64,000 nucleotides of DNA, from the NCBI RefSeq assembly GCF_000820515.1, contig NZ_JXDG01000058.1:124001-188000 (forward strand). Reading direction: 5' to 3'. Both the position numbers and the translations under genes were made by a program. Shown here piece by piece: positions 62,478 through 64,000 of the stretch. How positions within the stretch are numbered: position 1 is the stretch's first letter; every line of letters starts with the position of its first letter. The notes under the pieces were generated by a model that saw only the letters and a program-made list of their open reading frames with translations, was not told the origin of the DNA and searched no databases. This DNA comes from Pseudomonas batumici (GTDB lineage Bacteria > Pseudomonadota > Gammaproteobacteria > Pseudomonadales > Pseudomonadaceae).

Positions 62478-63389
62478 TTACACGGCCGCAACGGGACGCA
62501 TGTAAGAGATCGGCGCGGTGCTGGCGTCTTCGAAGGTCACCACTTCCCAGGCATCCTTCTGCTCGATGAGCTTGCGCAGGAGCTGGTTGTTCAGCGCGTG
62601 ACCGGACTTGAAGCCCTTGAACTCACCAATCAGGCTATTGCCCAACAGGTAGAGGTCACCAATGGCGTCGAGGATCTTGTGCTTGACGAATTCGTCTTCG
62701 TAACGAAGGCCGTCTTCGTTCAGTACACCATCCGAATCGACCACGATGGCGTTTTCCACACTACCGCCGAGTGCGAGGTTGTGCTTGCGCAGGTACTCGA
62801 TATCACTCATGAAACCAAAGGTCCTGGCGCGGCTGACTTCTTTTACGAACGAAGTGCTGGAAAAATCCACGCTGGCACTCTGGATGCGGTCACGGAACAC
62901 CGGGTGATCGAAATCGATCTCGAAGCTCACCTTGAAACCTTCGAAAGGCACGAAAGTGGCGCGCTTGTCGCCGTCTTCCACTGTGACTTCACGCAGGATG
63001 CGGATGAACTTCTTGGCTGCGTCCTGTTCTTCCAGGCCGGCAGATTGAATCAGGAATACGAAGGGTCCAGCGCTACCATCCATGATCGGGACTTCGGACG
63101 CGGAGAGCTCGACGTAGGCGTTATCGATGCCCAGGCCGGCCATGGCCGAGAGCAGGTGCTCCACCGTGTCCACCTTGACGTCACCGTTGACCAACGTGGT
63201 CGACATCGTGGTTTCGCCAACATTTTCCGCGCGAGCAGGAATCTGCACCACAGGGTCGAGGTCGGCACGACAAAACACGATGCCGGTATCCACAGGCGCT
63301 GGCTTGAGGGTCAGGTAGACCTTCTCGCCGGAGTGCAGGCCGACACCTGTGGCACGGATAATATTTTTCAGGGTGCGTTGTTTAATCAT
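62478..63389 (-). CDS. lpxC: UDP-3-O-acyl-N-acetylglucosamine deacetylase
   Basis: The 303-residue LpxC begins MIKQRTLKNIIRATGVGLHS and carries zinc-ligand motifs TVEHLLSAMAG (His) and the distal HKILDAIGDLYLLG (His and Asp), plus the catalytic general-base region MDGSAGPFV. It is the committed step of lipid A biosynthesis. Its length is normal for Pseudomonas. It follows ftsZ by about 110 bp, the conserved order at the end of the division and cell-wall cluster. Confidence 0.97.
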   Translation of the reverse strand: MIKQRTLKNIIRATGVGLHSGEKVYLTLKPAPVDTGIVFCRADLDPVVQIPARAENVGETTMSTTLVNGDVKVDTVEHLLSAMAGLGIDNAYVELSASEVPIMDGSAGPFVFLIQSAGLEEQDAAKKFIRILREVTVEDGDKRATFVPFEGFKVSFEIDFDHPVFRDRIQSASVDFSSTSFVKEVSRARTFGFMSDIEYLRKHNLALGGSVENAIVVDSDGVLNEDGLRYEDEFVKHKILDAIGDLYLLGNSLIGEFKGFKSGHALNNQLLRKLIEQKDAWEVVTFEDASTAPISYMRPVAAV

Positions 63390-63501
63390 GGCATGGGCCG
63401 CTTCAGCGCAAATTGCGAACAGGTATCAACAAAGGCTGGCGATAATAGCAGACCAGGCCTTTGCTGAACACCAATCACCCTAATACTCCTGATACATTCC
63501 A

Positions 63502-64000
63502 TCAATCAGCCTGGCGACGCAGGAAAGCCGGGATATCCAGATAGTCCAGGTCGTCCTGCGGGTTCATCTTCGCGGCAGTCGCAGCACCGGCCTGGGCCTG
63601 GTTGCGCATGACGGTCGGACGGTCGAGATCACGGTAGTTGACCGACGGCAGTTCCTGACGCGCCGGCGCGGGCGCCTGGGCGGCAGCCGACTGGCTGGTC
63701 TGCAGGGTGTTGTCGATGACCTTCACAGGCTTCTCGATACGCGCACCCAGGCCGGTGGCAACCACAGTCACGTGCAGCTCGTCGCGCATGTCCGGATCGA
63801 TCACGGTACCGACCTTGACCATCGCCGCTTCGGAAGCGAAGGCTTCGATGATGCTACCCACGTCGGAGTACTCGCCCAGGGACAGGTCGGGACCGGCGGT
63901 GATGTTCACCAGGATGCCGCGCGCGCCTTGCAGGTTGACGTCTTCCAGCAGCGGGTTGCGGATCGCCGCCTCGGTGGCTTCACGTGCACGGTTAGGACCG
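63502..64000 (-). CDS. ftsZ: Cell division protein FtsZ, C-terminal part
   Basis: The last 165 codons of ftsZ lie in the window, and the gene continues past the right edge. The visible part runs from AREATEAAIRNPLLEDVNLQ and GILVNITAGPDLSL through the C-terminal GTPase subdomain (VVATGLGARI) and a linker. It ends in the conserved tail DLDYLDIPAFLRRQAD, which binds FtsA and ZipA. The polymerisation T7 loop and nucleotide site are outside the window. Confidence 0.97.
   Translation of the reverse strand, partial: GPNRAREATEAAIRNPLLEDVNLQGARGILVNITAGPDLSLGEYSDVGSIIEAFASEAAMVKVGTVIDPDMRDELHVTVVATGLGARIEKPVKVIDNTLQTSQSAAAQAPAPARQELPSVNYRDLDRPTVMRNQAQAGAATAAKMNPQDDLDYLDIPAFLRRQAD

Overview
The window looks like the chromosome of a Pseudomonas of the fluorescens group. 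The reasons are the Pseudomonas-type REP/REPIN repeats, a complete wss acetylated-cellulose operon in the order known from P. fluorescens SBW25, two RsmX-type regulatory RNAs, a cyoABCDE operon, an fhp/norR pair of the Pseudomonas type, and the ftsZ-lpxC cell-wall border at the right end. Coding density is high, base composition is GC-rich, and no integrase, transposase, tRNA or CRISPR array was seen.

Layout. 0.1-9 kb: a TM2-domain membrane protein, a Kdo hydroxylase (kdoO) with a possible short leader ORF, an unknown protein, a DeoR/GlpR-type repressor, a dCache chemoreceptor, an EnvZ/OmpR-type two-component pair, and mlaA (vacJ) with a small overlapping gene. 9.1-10.5 kb: aroP. 10.7-25.4 kb (minus strand): wssABCDEFGHI, which builds cellulose (WssB/C synthase, WssD endoglucanase, WssE outer-membrane exporter, WssA ParA-like ATPase) and acetylates it in the periplasm (WssF-I, alginate-acetylation-like). 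25.7-33 kb: an unknown protein, a PAS-GGDEF diguanylate cyclase, two RsmX-type sRNAs about 5 kb apart on the minus strand, an ArgD-like aminotransferase divergent from a LysR regulator, a DedA protein, a chemoreceptor and a small DUF4124-like protein. 33.2-38 kb: cytochrome bo3 oxidase operon. 38.8-42.6 kb: dsbB, flavohaemoglobin hmp and divergent norR, with NorR-type boxes and a sigma-54-like promoter between the last two. 42.7-47.5 kb: cheV, a GNAT acetyltransferase, small proteins, a YkgJ-type cysteine-cluster protein and an Aer-like receptor. 47.6-54.2 kb (minus strand): a chaperone-usher (Cup-like) fimbrial cluster. 54.5-60.8 kb: a four-gene efflux/two-component operon (membrane-fusion protein, RND pump, response regulator, sensor kinase). 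60.9-64 kb: a dCache-GGDEF cyclase, then lpxC and the 3' part of ftsZ.

How the genes fit together. Much of the window concerns the switch between motility and attachment. There are two surface structures (acetylated cellulose and Cup-like fimbriae), two diguanylate cyclases with intact GGD/EEF and I-site motifs, a c-di-GMP-binding PilZ domain in the cellulose synthase, three chemoreceptors and CheV. There are also two RsmX-like RNAs that would titrate RsmA/RsmE under GacS/GacA control. The clearest non-protein find is this RsmX pair. Each copy has a preserved GacA-type upstream element about 64 bp before a predicted start, several GGA-bearing hairpins and a Rho-independent terminator. All functions are read from sequence and family knowledge; nothing was searched against a database.
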